Under the pieces are notes generated by a model. It did no database searches. It was given only the letters and a program-made list of their open reading frames with translations, and was not told where the DNA came from. A stretch of DNA of 64,000 bases from an uncultured bacterium (lineage in GTDB: Bacteria; Desulfobacterota; BSN033; UBA1163). The translations under genes were made by a program, and so were the position numbers. Each line of letters opens with the position of its first letter. Positions within the stretch are counted from its first letter, which is position 1. Location: the NCBI GenBank assembly GCA_938002255.1, contig CALLAL010000038.1, positions 20,711 through 84,710 of the forward strand, read 5' to 3'. Below, piece by piece: positions 25,181-34,380 of this stretch.

Positions 25181-26326
25181 ATGGATTTCAAACTTACTTC
25201 AGAACAAGAAATGATTCGGGACATGGTGAGGGACTTTACCGAAAAAAACATCAAGCCCGTTGCAGCTCTCCATGACGAAGAAAAACACTTTCCTTACGAG
25301 AACATCAAGCGAATGGCAGAACTGGGACTGATGGGCATGAATATTCCTGTCGAATATGGAGGCTCTGAGGTTGGAGTCATTGCCTACAGCCTTGCCATTA
25401 CCGAGATTGCAAAAGGATGCGCTTCCCATGCAGTCACCACCTCCGTTACCAACATGGTGGCTGAGGTCATCTGTGAATTTGGAAAAGAAGAAATTAAACG
25501 AAAGCATTTACCAAAGATATGCTGTGGGGACTACCCTGCCGGTGCCTTTGCCCTTACAGAACCTCATACAGGTTCCGATGCTGCCAACATCCGAACCACT
25601 GCGGTCCGGAAGAATGACACCTATATTCTCAATGGGTCCAAAACCTTGATCACCAGTGGAGAGGTCGCAGGGGTTACCGTCGTATGGGCAGTGACCGATA
25701 AAACAGCCAAAAAGGGGAAAGGTATCACCGCCTTTGCAGTTGAAAAAGGAACCCCGGGCTTTCTCGTGGGCAAAGCCGAAGAGAAGATGGGGCATCGTGC
25801 TTCGACCACCAACGAGTTAATTTTTGATCAGTGTGTGGTTCCAGCGAATTGTGTTTTAGGGAATGAGGGCGAAGGGTTTAAGATTGCTATGATGGAGCTT
25901 GACGGTGGACGAATTGGTATTGGTTCCCTCGCAATAGGGGTTGGTTTTTCAGCCATCGAATTTGCCACTCAGTATGTCAAGGAACGGGAGGCCTTTGGGA
26001 AACCACTTTCCAGCTTTGAAGCGATCCAGTGGATGATCGCTGACTCTTATACATCCTTAGAAGCCGCTCAACTTCTCGTTCTACGCGCAGCCTATTTAAA
26101 GGAGAATAAACTTCCATTTACCAAAGAAGCCTCCATGGCGAAACTCTTCGCCACTGAGACTGCACGAACCGTGGCCCTCCGGGCAGTTCAGATGCTCGGG
26201 GGCTATGGTTATACCCGCGATTACCCGGTAGAACGTTACCTCAGAGATATCATTGGGACAACCCTCTATGAAGGGACATCAGAAGTTCAGAGGATTGTCA
26301 TCTCAAGAGAAATACTTGAAAGATAA
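25181..26326 (+). CDS. Acyl-CoA dehydrogenase 1
   Basis: FAD enzyme that introduces the alpha-beta double bond in acyl-CoA and passes electrons to ETF; 381 residues. AGAFALTEPHTGSDAANIRTTA (about 120-141) and the flavin-binding region are typical, the FGKPLSSFEAIQW helix is present, and YEGTSEVQRIVISREIL near the end carries the usual catalytic glutamate position. ATG 25181 gives the standard MDFKLTSEQ start; a TTG four codons upstream lies in the repeat. It probably works with the thiolase and hydroxyacyl-CoA dehydrogenase upstream. Chain-length specificity cannot be read; short or branched chains are likely. Confidence 0.9.
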   Translation: MDFKLTSEQEMIRDMVRDFTEKNIKPVAALHDEEKHFPYENIKRMAELGLMGMNIPVEYGGSEVGVIAYSLAITEIAKGCASHAVTTSVTNMVAEVICEFGKEEIKRKHLPKICCGDYPAGAFALTEPHTGSDAANIRTTAVRKNDTYILNGSKTLITSGEVAGVTVVWAVTDKTAKKGKGITAFAVEKGTPGFLVGKAEEKMGHRASTTNELIFDQCVVPANCVLGNEGEGFKIAMMELDGGRIGIGSLAIGVGFSAIEFATQYVKEREAFGKPLSSFEAIQWMIADSYTSLEAAQLLVLRAAYLKENKLPFTKEASMAKLFATETARTVALRAVQMLGGYGYTRDYPVERYLRDIIGTTLYEGTSEVQRIVISREILER

Positions 26327-26413
26327 AAAACCTACTATTGAAAGCTTAAATCAATTCTGTTAGGAATAAGATTGTGAATAATATCTCAATCAACAATTCA
26401 AGGAGTCTTCTGA

Positions 26414-27562
26414 ATGGAAATCACAGAGCAGACTTTTGCCAGCCAATATGACCTTTACGGTTGTTATCAATGCGGAAAATGCACGGCGGGATGCCCGGTC
26501 TCCCTGAAATCGAAATTGAATATCAGGCGACTGATGATCGAAGGGATCCTCGGGAAACACCTCGACCGTATTGGTGAAAAAGAAGAGCTCTGGGATTGCA
26601 CGACTTGCAAGACCTGTACATTGAGATGCCCGAGAGGTTTGAAGCCCATGGACCTGGTGATCGGGATGAGAGGAACGATGGTCGAAGAAGGCCATCTCCC
26701 CAAAACCATCATTGAAGCGATGGAAAATGCCTATAAACATCGAAACCCTTGGGGAAAGCAGAAAAATAAAAGAACCGAATGGCTGAAGGGACTACCAGAA
26801 GACGTAAAGGTTAAAGATTTTTCTCAGGGAGATCGTGCAGAATATCTTTATTTCGTGGGATGTACAGCTGCTTCTGATCCAAGAATTCAAGAGATTGCTA
26901 AATCGACCGTCTTCGTCTTTCAGCAGATCGGCGTTGACTTTGCGATCCTCGGAAATGAGGAACAATGTTGTGGAAATGAAATACGGAGAATGGGAGAAGC
27001 AGGCCTTTTTGAAGAGTTAAGAGACGGAAACGTGGAGCGTTTTGAATCATACGGAATTACCCGTATTGTTACAACCTGCCCTCACGGATTTAATGCTTTT
27101 AAGAATGAATATCCTCAGGGAAAGTTTGAAGTCCTTCATACGACCGAGGTGCTATCAAAAGCGTTGATGGAAGGCAAACTTTCATTCCAACAAGAGATTA
27201 AAAAGATTGTCACCTATCACGATCCATGTTTTTTAGGCAAGCAGAATAACATTTTTGATGAGCCCCGTTCTCTGTTGACGGCTATCCCTGGAATCACTTT
27301 CAAAGAAATGGATCGTTCTCGTGAACGAAGCCTTTGTTGTGAAGGTGGGGGAGGCAAGATGTGGGCAGAATCCTCGTCAGATACAGGCCAACGGTTAGCG
27401 GAAATTCGTGTTCAGGACGCCGTGGCGCTGGGCGCAGAAATATTGGCCACTGCCTGCCCGCTCTGCGTCCTCACTCTCGAAGATGCAGTAAAAACATCAG
27501 GTCATGAAGAGAAGATACGCGTCATGGATCTCATGGAATTGTTGTCAGAGGCCATAGCCTAA
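26414..27562 (+). CDS. HdrC-HdrB-like fused iron-sulfur subunit (two [4Fe-4S] motifs plus two CCG domains)
   Basis: A soluble 382-residue electron carrier combining HdrC and HdrB features. CYQCGKCTAGCP (17-28) and CTTCKTCTLRCP (62-73) bind two [4Fe-4S] clusters. Two cysteine-rich CCG domains follow, with CCGNE at 185-189 and CCEGGGGK at 308-315; in HdrB such domains hold noncubane clusters where a disulfide or other acceptor reacts. ATG 26414 follows AAGGAG. Two bases separate it from the NuoE-like gene, and the run to 39861 looks co-transcribed. In class II benzoyl-CoA reductase (Bam) complexes an HdrBC-like subunit also accompanies NuoEFG-like and HdrA-like ones. Confidence 0.85.
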   Translation: MEITEQTFASQYDLYGCYQCGKCTAGCPVSLKSKLNIRRLMIEGILGKHLDRIGEKEELWDCTTCKTCTLRCPRGLKPMDLVIGMRGTMVEEGHLPKTIIEAMENAYKHRNPWGKQKNKRTEWLKGLPEDVKVKDFSQGDRAEYLYFVGCTAASDPRIQEIAKSTVFVFQQIGVDFAILGNEEQCCGNEIRRMGEAGLFEELRDGNVERFESYGITRIVTTCPHGFNAFKNEYPQGKFEVLHTTEVLSKALMEGKLSFQQEIKKIVTYHDPCFLGKQNNIFDEPRSLLTAIPGITFKEMDRSRERSLCCEGGGGKMWAESSSDTGQRLAEIRVQDAVALGAEILATACPLCVLTLEDAVKTSGHEEKIRVMDLMELLSEAIA

Positions 27563-27563
27563 G

Positions 27564-28043
27564 ATGAGATGGGTGGATATCATTACCAAAGATGAATGGG
27601 ATAAAATCGATCACGTGATTGCCACGTATAAAGGAAGACACGGAGCCCTGATCCCTGTGCTGAAAGAGGTTCAGGAGATTTGCGGTTACCTCCCTAAAAA
27701 AGTTCAGCATCGAATTGCAGACGGCCTTCACCTTTCCACTTCACAGGTCTATAGTGTGGTCTCCTTTTATGCTTTCTTCACCACCATTCCAAGGGGAAAG
27801 CATATCATTCGTGTCTGCATGGGAACCGCTTGCTATGTTCGTGGCTCGAAACAGATTCTTGAAAACCTTCAGTCTATGTTAAACGTAGAAATCGGCGGCA
27901 TCACAAAGGACAGGAAGTTTTCTCTTGAAGCGGTCCGTTGCCTGGGCGCCTGTGGATTGGCTCCGGTGATGATTATTGGACATGAGACCTATGGGATGCT
28001 GACTCCCGGTAAGGCAATCGAGGTAGTAAGACAGTTTCCATAA
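27564..28043 (+). CDS. NuoE-like [2Fe-2S] thioredoxin-fold subunit
   Basis: Small electron-transfer subunit of 159 residues, homologous to complex I NuoE and to the small subunits of NAD-linked hydrogenases and formate dehydrogenases. The four ligands Cys85 and Cys90 (CMGTAC) and Cys126 and Cys130 (CLGAC) bind one [2Fe-2S] cluster. The helical N-terminus with ALIPVLKEVQEICGYLP is standard. It starts one base after the HdrBC-like stop codon, so translation is coupled. It should form a diaphorase unit with the NuoF-like protein encoded next. Confidence 0.9.
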   Translation: MRWVDIITKDEWDKIDHVIATYKGRHGALIPVLKEVQEICGYLPKKVQHRIADGLHLSTSQVYSVVSFYAFFTTIPRGKHIIRVCMGTACYVRGSKQILENLQSMLNVEIGGITKDRKFSLEAVRCLGACGLAPVMIIGHETYGMLTPGKAIEVVRQFP

Positions 28044-28100
28044 TCAAGAGGACGATTCTTTCAGAACACTTCTCACCCATTGGACAGAATAGGCTAAAGG

Positions 28101-29951
28101 ATGACTCAGATCACCATTGAAACCCTCCCAGAAATAAAAGAAAAGGCGCTTTCATTGACCCTGCTCAAAGAAGGAGAGTTTCGCTGCATGGTCTGTGCAG
28201 GAACTGGGTGTGTTGCATGTAATTCCCTCAAGGTGCGAGATCGTCTTGAGTCAGAACTAAACGATCGGGGCCTTTCTGAGAAGGTGAAAATTGTCTTGAC
28301 AGGATGTAACGGTTTCTGTGCTGAAGGCCCCATTGTGGTCGTCTATCCAGGCGGCATCTTTTATAACCGACTTACTCCTGAAAACATCCCTGAATTTGTA
28401 GAGGAACAGTTTGTTAAAGGGCAACCTGCAGAAAAATTTCTCTATCATAACCCTTCCACCAAAGAAAAGATTCCCCTGATGCAGGATATCCCATTTTTTC
28501 ACTATCAGGTTCTTAGGGCTTTGAAGAATCGTAGCCTTATCCATGCCGAAAGGATCGAAGACTATATCGCTCGAGACGGATACGCGGCACTTGCCAAAGT
28601 CTTGTCCTCCATGACCCCTGAACAGGTGATCGAAGAGGTTAAACGGTCTGGATTAAGAGGCCGTGGGGGAGCGGGTTTTCCCACAGGTCGCAAATGGGAG
28701 GAAGGACGCCGCTACACCTCCTTTCCAAAATTTGTCATCTGCAATGGCGACGAAGGCGATCCAGGTGCCTTTATGGATCGCTCCATTCTTGAGGCAGACC
28801 CTCATGCCGTCCTGGAAGGAATGGCGATTTGTGGTTTTGCGATTGACTCCCATCAGGGCTATATCTATGTGAGAGCAGAATACCCTCTGGCGATCCATCG
28901 GTTGAACATCGCAATCGAGCAGGCAAGAAGTTATGGCCTTCTTGGGAAAAATATCATGGGCACGGGTTTCGATTTTGATATCACCATCTATCCAGGTGCA
29001 GGAGCCTTTGTTTGCGGAGAATCCACCGCTCTGATGTATTCCCTGGAGGGGAAACGGGGTATGCCTCGGATTAAACCTCCTCGATCAACAGAGTCTGGTC
29101 TGTGGAATCAACCCACCGTTCTTAATAATGTGGAGACCTTTGCTAACATCCCCCTCATTCTCTTAAAAGGCGGTGACTGGTTTGCCTCATTAGGGACGAA
29201 AGGCTCTAAAGGAACGAAGGTCTTTGCCCTCACAGGCACCGTCCAGAATGTGGGTCTGATTGAAGTTCCCATGGGCACAACCCTCAGGTCGATCGTCTTC
29301 GATATCGGGGGTGGCATTCCTGATAAGAGGGAGTTTAAAGCGGTTCAAATCGGAGGGCCTTCAGGAGCCTGTCTCCCGGCCTCGTTGTTAGATACGGAGG
29401 TGGATTTCGATTCTCTCGATGAAGCAGGAGCCATGATGGGCTCAGGCGGGTTGGTTGTGATGAATGATTCTACCTGTATGGTGGACACGGCTCGCTTTTT
29501 CACCGATTTTTCAGTGGACGAGTCCTGCGGCAAATGTGTCCCCTGTCGAATCGGCATGAAAGTCATGCTCAACATCCTGAATCGTATCGTCATCGGCCAG
29601 GGGAAGATGGAGGATATCAACCTTCTGGAACAACTCGGAAACCACATCAAAGAAACGTCTCATTGCGGTTTAGGAAAAACCGCTCCGAACCCTGTCCTGT
29701 CGACGATCCGTTATTTCCGCGAGGAATATGAAGCTCATATCCGGGATAAACATTGTCCAGCCCTCGTCTGTCCAGATTTGATTCACTTTCGAGTCATTCC
29801 TGAAAAATGTAAGATGTGTGGCCTTTGCAAAAAGGCGTGCCCTGCAGAAGCCATTACGTGGGAGAAGAAAACGGTCGCTCTTATTGATCACGATAAATGC
29901 ATTCGTTGTCGCTCCTGCATTCAGGCATGTAAGTTTGGAGCGATTGAATAA
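28101..29951 (+). CDS. NuoF-like NAD(H)-binding flavoprotein with extra ferredoxin domains
   Basis: FMN- and NAD(H)-binding subunit, 616 residues. Order of domains: N-terminal thioredoxin-like region with CMVCAGTGCVAC (29-40) and a second cysteine pair in CNGFC (69-73); NuoF core from about 130 with GRGGAGFPTGRKWEEG (NADH/FMN) and GAGAFVCGESTALMYSLEG; [4Fe-4S] motif ESCGKCVPCRIG; and a C-terminal two-cluster ferredoxin, CKMCGLCKKACP (570-581) and CIRCRSCIQACK (600-611). This longer form is known from electron-bifurcating hydrogenases (HydB/HndC) and Bam-like complexes. It exchanges electrons between NAD(H) and the Fe-S chain of the module. Confidence 0.9.
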   Translation: MTQITIETLPEIKEKALSLTLLKEGEFRCMVCAGTGCVACNSLKVRDRLESELNDRGLSEKVKIVLTGCNGFCAEGPIVVVYPGGIFYNRLTPENIPEFVEEQFVKGQPAEKFLYHNPSTKEKIPLMQDIPFFHYQVLRALKNRSLIHAERIEDYIARDGYAALAKVLSSMTPEQVIEEVKRSGLRGRGGAGFPTGRKWEEGRRYTSFPKFVICNGDEGDPGAFMDRSILEADPHAVLEGMAICGFAIDSHQGYIYVRAEYPLAIHRLNIAIEQARSYGLLGKNIMGTGFDFDITIYPGAGAFVCGESTALMYSLEGKRGMPRIKPPRSTESGLWNQPTVLNNVETFANIPLILLKGGDWFASLGTKGSKGTKVFALTGTVQNVGLIEVPMGTTLRSIVFDIGGGIPDKREFKAVQIGGPSGACLPASLLDTEVDFDSLDEAGAMMGSGGLVVMNDSTCMVDTARFFTDFSVDESCGKCVPCRIGMKVMLNILNRIVIGQGKMEDINLLEQLGNHIKETSHCGLGKTAPNPVLSTIRYFREEYEAHIRDKHCPALVCPDLIHFRVIPEKCKMCGLCKKACPAEAITWEKKTVALIDHDKCIRCRSCIQACKFGAIE

Positions 29952-30071
29952 GGAGACTTATGTCAAATTTCAAAATTCAAATGGAAAAGGAATATCAACG
30001 TATAAAAAAGACTTTTGAAACGTGTTGCTTTGAAATTCCTTTGACCGTTGACATGTCTAATGAGATCACAG

Positions 30072-32570
30072 ATGAGCACCCAAACCATAACACTAACCAT
30101 TGATGGTATCCGGGTGGAGGTCGAAAAAGGAAAGACCCTTCTTGAAGCTGCGCAATCAGCAGATATCCGAGTCCCCTCCCTCTGCCATGATCGGAGATTG
30201 GTTCCTTTTGGGGCATGTAGACTATGCGTCGTTGAGGAAAAGGGAAAATCCGAACTCCTCCCTTCCTGTTTCACTCCCGCCCGGAATGGAATGGAAATTC
30301 TCACCGTTTCTCCTAAAATCATGGAGGCAAGAAGGACTCAACTCCAGCTGATCCTTCTCAACCATCCAATGATCTGCCCTCGTTGTGAAAAAGAGGGAGA
30401 ATGTGAGCTGCAGCGTTTGGTTTATGAATATGGTCTTAAAGAAGAACCGCTTCCCTGGGATCTCATTACATTTCCCCAGGATCATGCCACTCCCCTGTTG
30501 CAAAGGGATGGTAACAAATGTATCCTCTGCGGCCGTTGTGTAAGGATTTGCGACGAGGTCCAAGGTGTGGGAGAACTTTCCTTCATGGGAAGGGGAATCC
30601 GAACCGTTATTGATACAGATTTCCATCGACCGATGGATTGTGAATTCTGCGGACAATGTCTCGATACCTGCCCTGTGGGGGCCATTACAAGTGACTGCTT
30701 TGATTACAAAACCAAAGCGTGGGAATTAATAGAGACCACAAGTCCCTGCCCTTACTGCAGTGTAGGGTGTTTGCTTACCATCGGATCCAAAGACGGGGAC
30801 ATCAAACGAGTTTTCTCTGAACCTCATGAGGGACCCAATGATGGAAACCTTTGCGTTCGAGGCCGTTTCGGTTGGGACTTTATTGACTCCCCTGAGCGGC
30901 TGACTTCTCCTCTGTTGAGAAAAAACGGAACGTTCGAACCCATTTCCTGGGAGGAAGCCTTCGATTTTATGGTGAAGAGGCTTGAAGATTTGAAGGAGAA
31001 ATATGGTCCAGAACACATCGGAGCAATTCTCTCAAGCCGCCTGACCAATGAAGAGTATTTCCTCTTTAAAAAACTTTTTCGTGAGGCCATCCAAAGTGAT
31101 CAGATCGGTGTGGACAGTGATCGAGAAAAAGGATTGGCCAATGGACTTTTAAAAACCTTGGGAGTTCCATCCTCTACGAACTCCATCCAGGAAATTCGGA
31201 GTGCAGATTGCATTCTCATGATTGGAGTGGATCCGGCACAGACTCATCCCATCATCAAAAATGAAATTCATCTGGCCCTTCGAAAAAATCGGGCTCAACT
31301 GATCGTCATTGGAAATCAGGATATTGGTCTCAGTCGCAACACCCGGCTCTCCCCTCTCTCCCTTCCCTCGCTTCTTCTCCTCACCCAACCAGGAAAGGAA
31401 GTTTCCTTGATTTACGGAATGATTGGAGTTCTTCTCAGGGAGGGCTTAGAGGATCAAGATTTTGTGGCCCGAAATACAGAGGGGATGGAAAGTTTGAAAG
31501 AAATGCAGGAACGCCATCTATGCGACTTTCCCGAAGAAAAGGCTACGATAGAGAGAGCAGCGCGAGTGTATGCTCAGTCAAAGAGATCGATGATCCTCAT
31601 CGGCCCAGGTCCCTGGTCATCTACAGAGTCAGAAGAGTTAGCCAAAGCCGCTTCGAACCTGGCCCTCTTGACCGGACACGTTGGTAAGGCATCTTCGGGG
31701 ATTCTTCTCCTCCACGAAAAATCAAACACTCAGGGAGCGGTAGACTCAGGAATTCTCTTAAACGGCAAAGACGCAACGGATCTCCTGAAGAAGAGTGAAG
31801 AAGGTGGTCTGAAGGCGCTCTACATTGTCGGAGGAAATCCTCTCCTCTCCTCGAAGGCTCTGGAACAGTTAGAACTTCTAATCGTGCAAGATCTCTTTAT
31901 GACCGAAGCCGCTAAAGGGGCTCACCTTGTCCTTCCAGTTTGTTCTTTTGTTGAAAAAACAGGAACCTATACCAATTTGGAACGGAGAATTCAGAGGCTG
32001 AAACCTCTACGAAAGCCGACAGGTCAGACGAAATCAGATTTTGAAATCTTTCGGAGACTGCTTCACCTCTTCGAAGTATCGGTTCCGGGGGAGACTCCAG
32101 AAGAAATATTCGACCAAATGCAAAAAGTCATTCCCTCCTATCAATCGATGGAGATCGGAAAACAATGGCCCAGGGGACTCCACTATCTCTACCAGGATGG
32201 ATTTCCCCTTGGAAAAGCAAGATTCGTCTCTCTTGCTCAACCCGAGCCGCAACCTCAATCTAAAGATTTTCCTTTCTCACTGGTCCAATTTCCTTTACCT
32301 TTTCAATCAGGTAATCTCAGCCTGAAAAGTGAGAATCTTAAAAAGGTGGCAAAGAAGCCAACCTTGAGAATGAACCTTGAAGATGCTCAGTCCCTTAAGA
32401 TCGAAGAAGGAGAGACGGTCAGGATTTCTACCCCTAAAGGGGAAACATTTGAGATGCAGGTCACTCTGTCTTCGCTTCCGGCACGTGGAGTGCTGATTGC
32501 CTTTTCCGCCCAAATGATGGAGAACCAGAGACACGGTTTCGTCAGGATAAAAAGGTTAAAAGAGAATTAA
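30072..32570 (+). CDS. NuoG-like iron-sulfur/molybdopterin-fold subunit lacking an active-site Cys/Sec
   Basis: Large electron-wiring subunit, 832 residues. [2Fe-2S] ferredoxin domain (Cys 38, 49, 52, 66), His-Cys [4Fe-4S] motif (His98, Cys102, 105, 111), two-cluster ferredoxin (150-160 and 190-200), then a molybdopterin-oxidoreductase fold with cluster cysteines 226, 229, 233 and 261 and GNLCVRGRFGWDF. The region where formate dehydrogenases carry Cys or Sec (about 345-355, after TNEEYF) reads IGVDSDREKG, with neither, so it resembles NuoG rather than an active formate dehydrogenase. ATG 30072 gives the normal ferredoxin start but has a weak ribosome site; ATG 30060 is an alternative. Confidence 0.85.
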   Translation: MSTQTITLTIDGIRVEVEKGKTLLEAAQSADIRVPSLCHDRRLVPFGACRLCVVEEKGKSELLPSCFTPARNGMEILTVSPKIMEARRTQLQLILLNHPMICPRCEKEGECELQRLVYEYGLKEEPLPWDLITFPQDHATPLLQRDGNKCILCGRCVRICDEVQGVGELSFMGRGIRTVIDTDFHRPMDCEFCGQCLDTCPVGAITSDCFDYKTKAWELIETTSPCPYCSVGCLLTIGSKDGDIKRVFSEPHEGPNDGNLCVRGRFGWDFIDSPERLTSPLLRKNGTFEPISWEEAFDFMVKRLEDLKEKYGPEHIGAILSSRLTNEEYFLFKKLFREAIQSDQIGVDSDREKGLANGLLKTLGVPSSTNSIQEIRSADCILMIGVDPAQTHPIIKNEIHLALRKNRAQLIVIGNQDIGLSRNTRLSPLSLPSLLLLTQPGKEVSLIYGMIGVLLREGLEDQDFVARNTEGMESLKEMQERHLCDFPEEKATIERAARVYAQSKRSMILIGPGPWSSTESEELAKAASNLALLTGHVGKASSGILLLHEKSNTQGAVDSGILLNGKDATDLLKKSEEGGLKALYIVGGNPLLSSKALEQLELLIVQDLFMTEAAKGAHLVLPVCSFVEKTGTYTNLERRIQRLKPLRKPTGQTKSDFEIFRRLLHLFEVSVPGETPEEIFDQMQKVIPSYQSMEIGKQWPRGLHYLYQDGFPLGKARFVSLAQPEPQPQSKDFPFSLVQFPLPFQSGNLSLKSENLKKVAKKPTLRMNLEDAQSLKIEEGETVRISTPKGETFEMQVTLSSLPARGVLIAFSAQMMENQRHGFVRIKRLKEN

Positions 32571-32598
32571 GTCACTTAAGAAACGAGGAGGGATGGAA

Positions 32599-33390
32599 AT
32601 GAATATTATTGTTTGTATCAAAAGGGTACCGGATACAGCCGATGCGGATATCTCGATCGACAAATCCGGCAAGGATATTGACAAGAGTGGGTTGGCGTTT
32701 GACCTGAACGAATGGGATAGTTATGCGATTGAAGAGGCCATTCTCCTCAAAGAAAAATTTGGAGGAACAGTCACGGTCTACTCGTTGGGAGGCGAAGATT
32801 CCAATGAATCTCTGAGAAAATGTCTTGCCATGGGTGCCGATGATGCGATTCGTCTGTCCGATCCTGCCTTCGCGGGAGGGGATGGCTATGCCACAGCACG
32901 GGCACTGGCTGAAGCGCTTCGTCAAAAGCCCTTCGATCTCATTCTCACAGGCACTCAAGCAGAAGATGATGGATTTGGGCAGGTTGGAGCGGTGATTGCA
33001 GAGATGCTTTCCATTCCTCATGTTTCCATCGTCAACCGGATTGAAGTTCAAGAGAAAAAGGTGAAGGCCCATCGCGAACTGGAAGGAGGGCTCGAGGAAG
33101 TGGTTGAGGTTGACCTCCCTGCCCTATTGACGATCCAGACCGGAATCAATGAGCCCCGATATGTCTCGATTATGGGTATCCGAAAAGTTGCTAAAAAAGA
33201 AATTAAAGTCCTGGGCCTTTCCGATCTCAACCTGAAACCTGAAGAGGTAGGCCTTTCCGGTTCCGATATTCAACTGGAGAATCTCTTTCTCCCTCCCGTG
33301 GGTGAGGGAGCAGAGATGATGGAAGGGAAGCCAGAAGAGATCGCCCAGAAAGTTTTCGAGATTCTGAAGGATAAAGGAGGGATGGCCTGA
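32599..33390 (+). CDS. etfB: Electron transfer flavoprotein, beta subunit
   Basis: Beta subunit of ETF, 263 residues, which takes electrons from acyl-CoA dehydrogenases. MNIIVCIKRVPD is the conserved start; KCLAMGADDAIRLSD and LILTGTQAEDDGFGQVGAVIAEML (about 112-135) are family motifs. The QVG element resembles that of bifurcating ETFs more than the AMP-binding mitochondrial type, but I cannot settle that by eye. ATG 32599 is preferred because GAGGAGGG sits six bases upstream; ATG 32593 is too close. It overlaps etfA by one base. Confidence 0.92.
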   Translation: MNIIVCIKRVPDTADADISIDKSGKDIDKSGLAFDLNEWDSYAIEEAILLKEKFGGTVTVYSLGGEDSNESLRKCLAMGADDAIRLSDPAFAGGDGYATARALAEALRQKPFDLILTGTQAEDDGFGQVGAVIAEMLSIPHVSIVNRIEVQEKKVKAHRELEGGLEEVVEVDLPALLTIQTGINEPRYVSIMGIRKVAKKEIKVLGLSDLNLKPEEVGLSGSDIQLENLFLPPVGEGAEMMEGKPEEIAQKVFEILKDKGGMA

Positions 33391-34370
33391 TGAAAGAGAT
33401 TATGATTGTTGCAGAACATCGGCGGGGTGAACTCAGGGATGTGACATGGGAACTGATCTCCAAAGGGCGACAACTTTCAGAAGCCATCCAGGGGGAACTC
33501 TCTGTGGCTCTTCTCGGAAAAGGAGTAACGTCTCTGGCAGAAGCGCTTAAGTTCAAGGCCAACCGCGTGCTGCTCATTGAGGATGACCGTCTCGAATATT
33601 ACAATTCCGAGACTTACGAAAGAGTCCTCACCCAGTTGATCACAGAGAGAAAACCTGTGCTCACGATGATCGGTCACACGGCAACCGGAATGGACTTTGC
33701 ACCAGGCCTTGCTGCCCATTTGAAACTCCCTCTGGCCACGGATTGCATCGGCATCGATGCAAAAGAGGATACCTTTTCGGTCATTCGCCAGATTTACGGC
33801 GGGAAAATCAATGCTGCTGTCTCTTTTCTGAAAAAAGGACCTTCGTATATGGTGACGGTTCGAGCAGGAGCCTTTCCCTTCGTTGAGAAAGAACCTCTGC
33901 CCGGCGAGGTGATTTCTATCCCTTCTCCACTAACAGACGAAGGATTGGCCAGGCGTTTTCTTCAGTATGTAGAAGCTGCAACAGGAGAGGTGGATATCAC
34001 CCAGGCGGACATCCTTGTTGCTGTTGGAAGGGGGATTAAAGATGCGGACAGTATCCCCATGGTGAAAGAACTGGCTGACACGATAGGAGGGGTCCTTGCG
34101 TGTTCCCGCCCAGTGGTGGATAAAAAATGGCTTCCCAAAGGATGTCAGGTTGGAACTTCTGGAAAGACGGTTAAGCCAAAAGTTTACATCGCGATAGGGA
34201 TCAGCGGTGCCTTTCAACATGTGGCAGGAATGAAAGGATCAGGAACGATCATTGCCATCAACAAAGACCCCAAGGCTCCAATCTTCAGCGTAGCACAGTA
34301 TGGCATTGTGGCTGACCTGTTTAAAATCGTGCCGGTGATCAAGGATAAGATCAAGGAACTGAAAAAATAA
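33390..34370 (+). CDS. etfA: Electron transfer flavoprotein, alpha subunit
   Basis: FAD-carrying subunit of ETF, 326 residues. The C-terminal FAD signature is clear: GTSGKTVKPKVYIAIGISGAFQHVAGMKGSGTIIAINKDPKAPIF (about 255-300), followed by YGIVADLFKIVPVI. Start and stop overlap with etfB in a TGATG arrangement, which indicates coupled synthesis. With an acyl-CoA dehydrogenase directly downstream and NuoEFG/HdrBC-like genes upstream, this ETF probably links acyl-CoA oxidation to that electron-transfer module. No ferredoxin domain is fused at the N-terminus. Confidence 0.93.
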   Translation: MKEIMIVAEHRRGELRDVTWELISKGRQLSEAIQGELSVALLGKGVTSLAEALKFKANRVLLIEDDRLEYYNSETYERVLTQLITERKPVLTMIGHTATGMDFAPGLAAHLKLPLATDCIGIDAKEDTFSVIRQIYGGKINAAVSFLKKGPSYMVTVRAGAFPFVEKEPLPGEVISIPSPLTDEGLARRFLQYVEAATGEVDITQADILVAVGRGIKDADSIPMVKELADTIGGVLACSRPVVDKKWLPKGCQVGTSGKTVKPKVYIAIGISGAFQHVAGMKGSGTIIAINKDPKAPIFSVAQYGIVADLFKIVPVIKDKIKELKK

Positions 34371-34380
34371 GGGGTAGACC

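Noticed and set aside
30072..32570. Active formate dehydrogenase or selenoprotein
   Set aside because: No Cys, Sec codon or FdhA active-site motif at the catalytic position; NuoG-like wiring subunit fits better.
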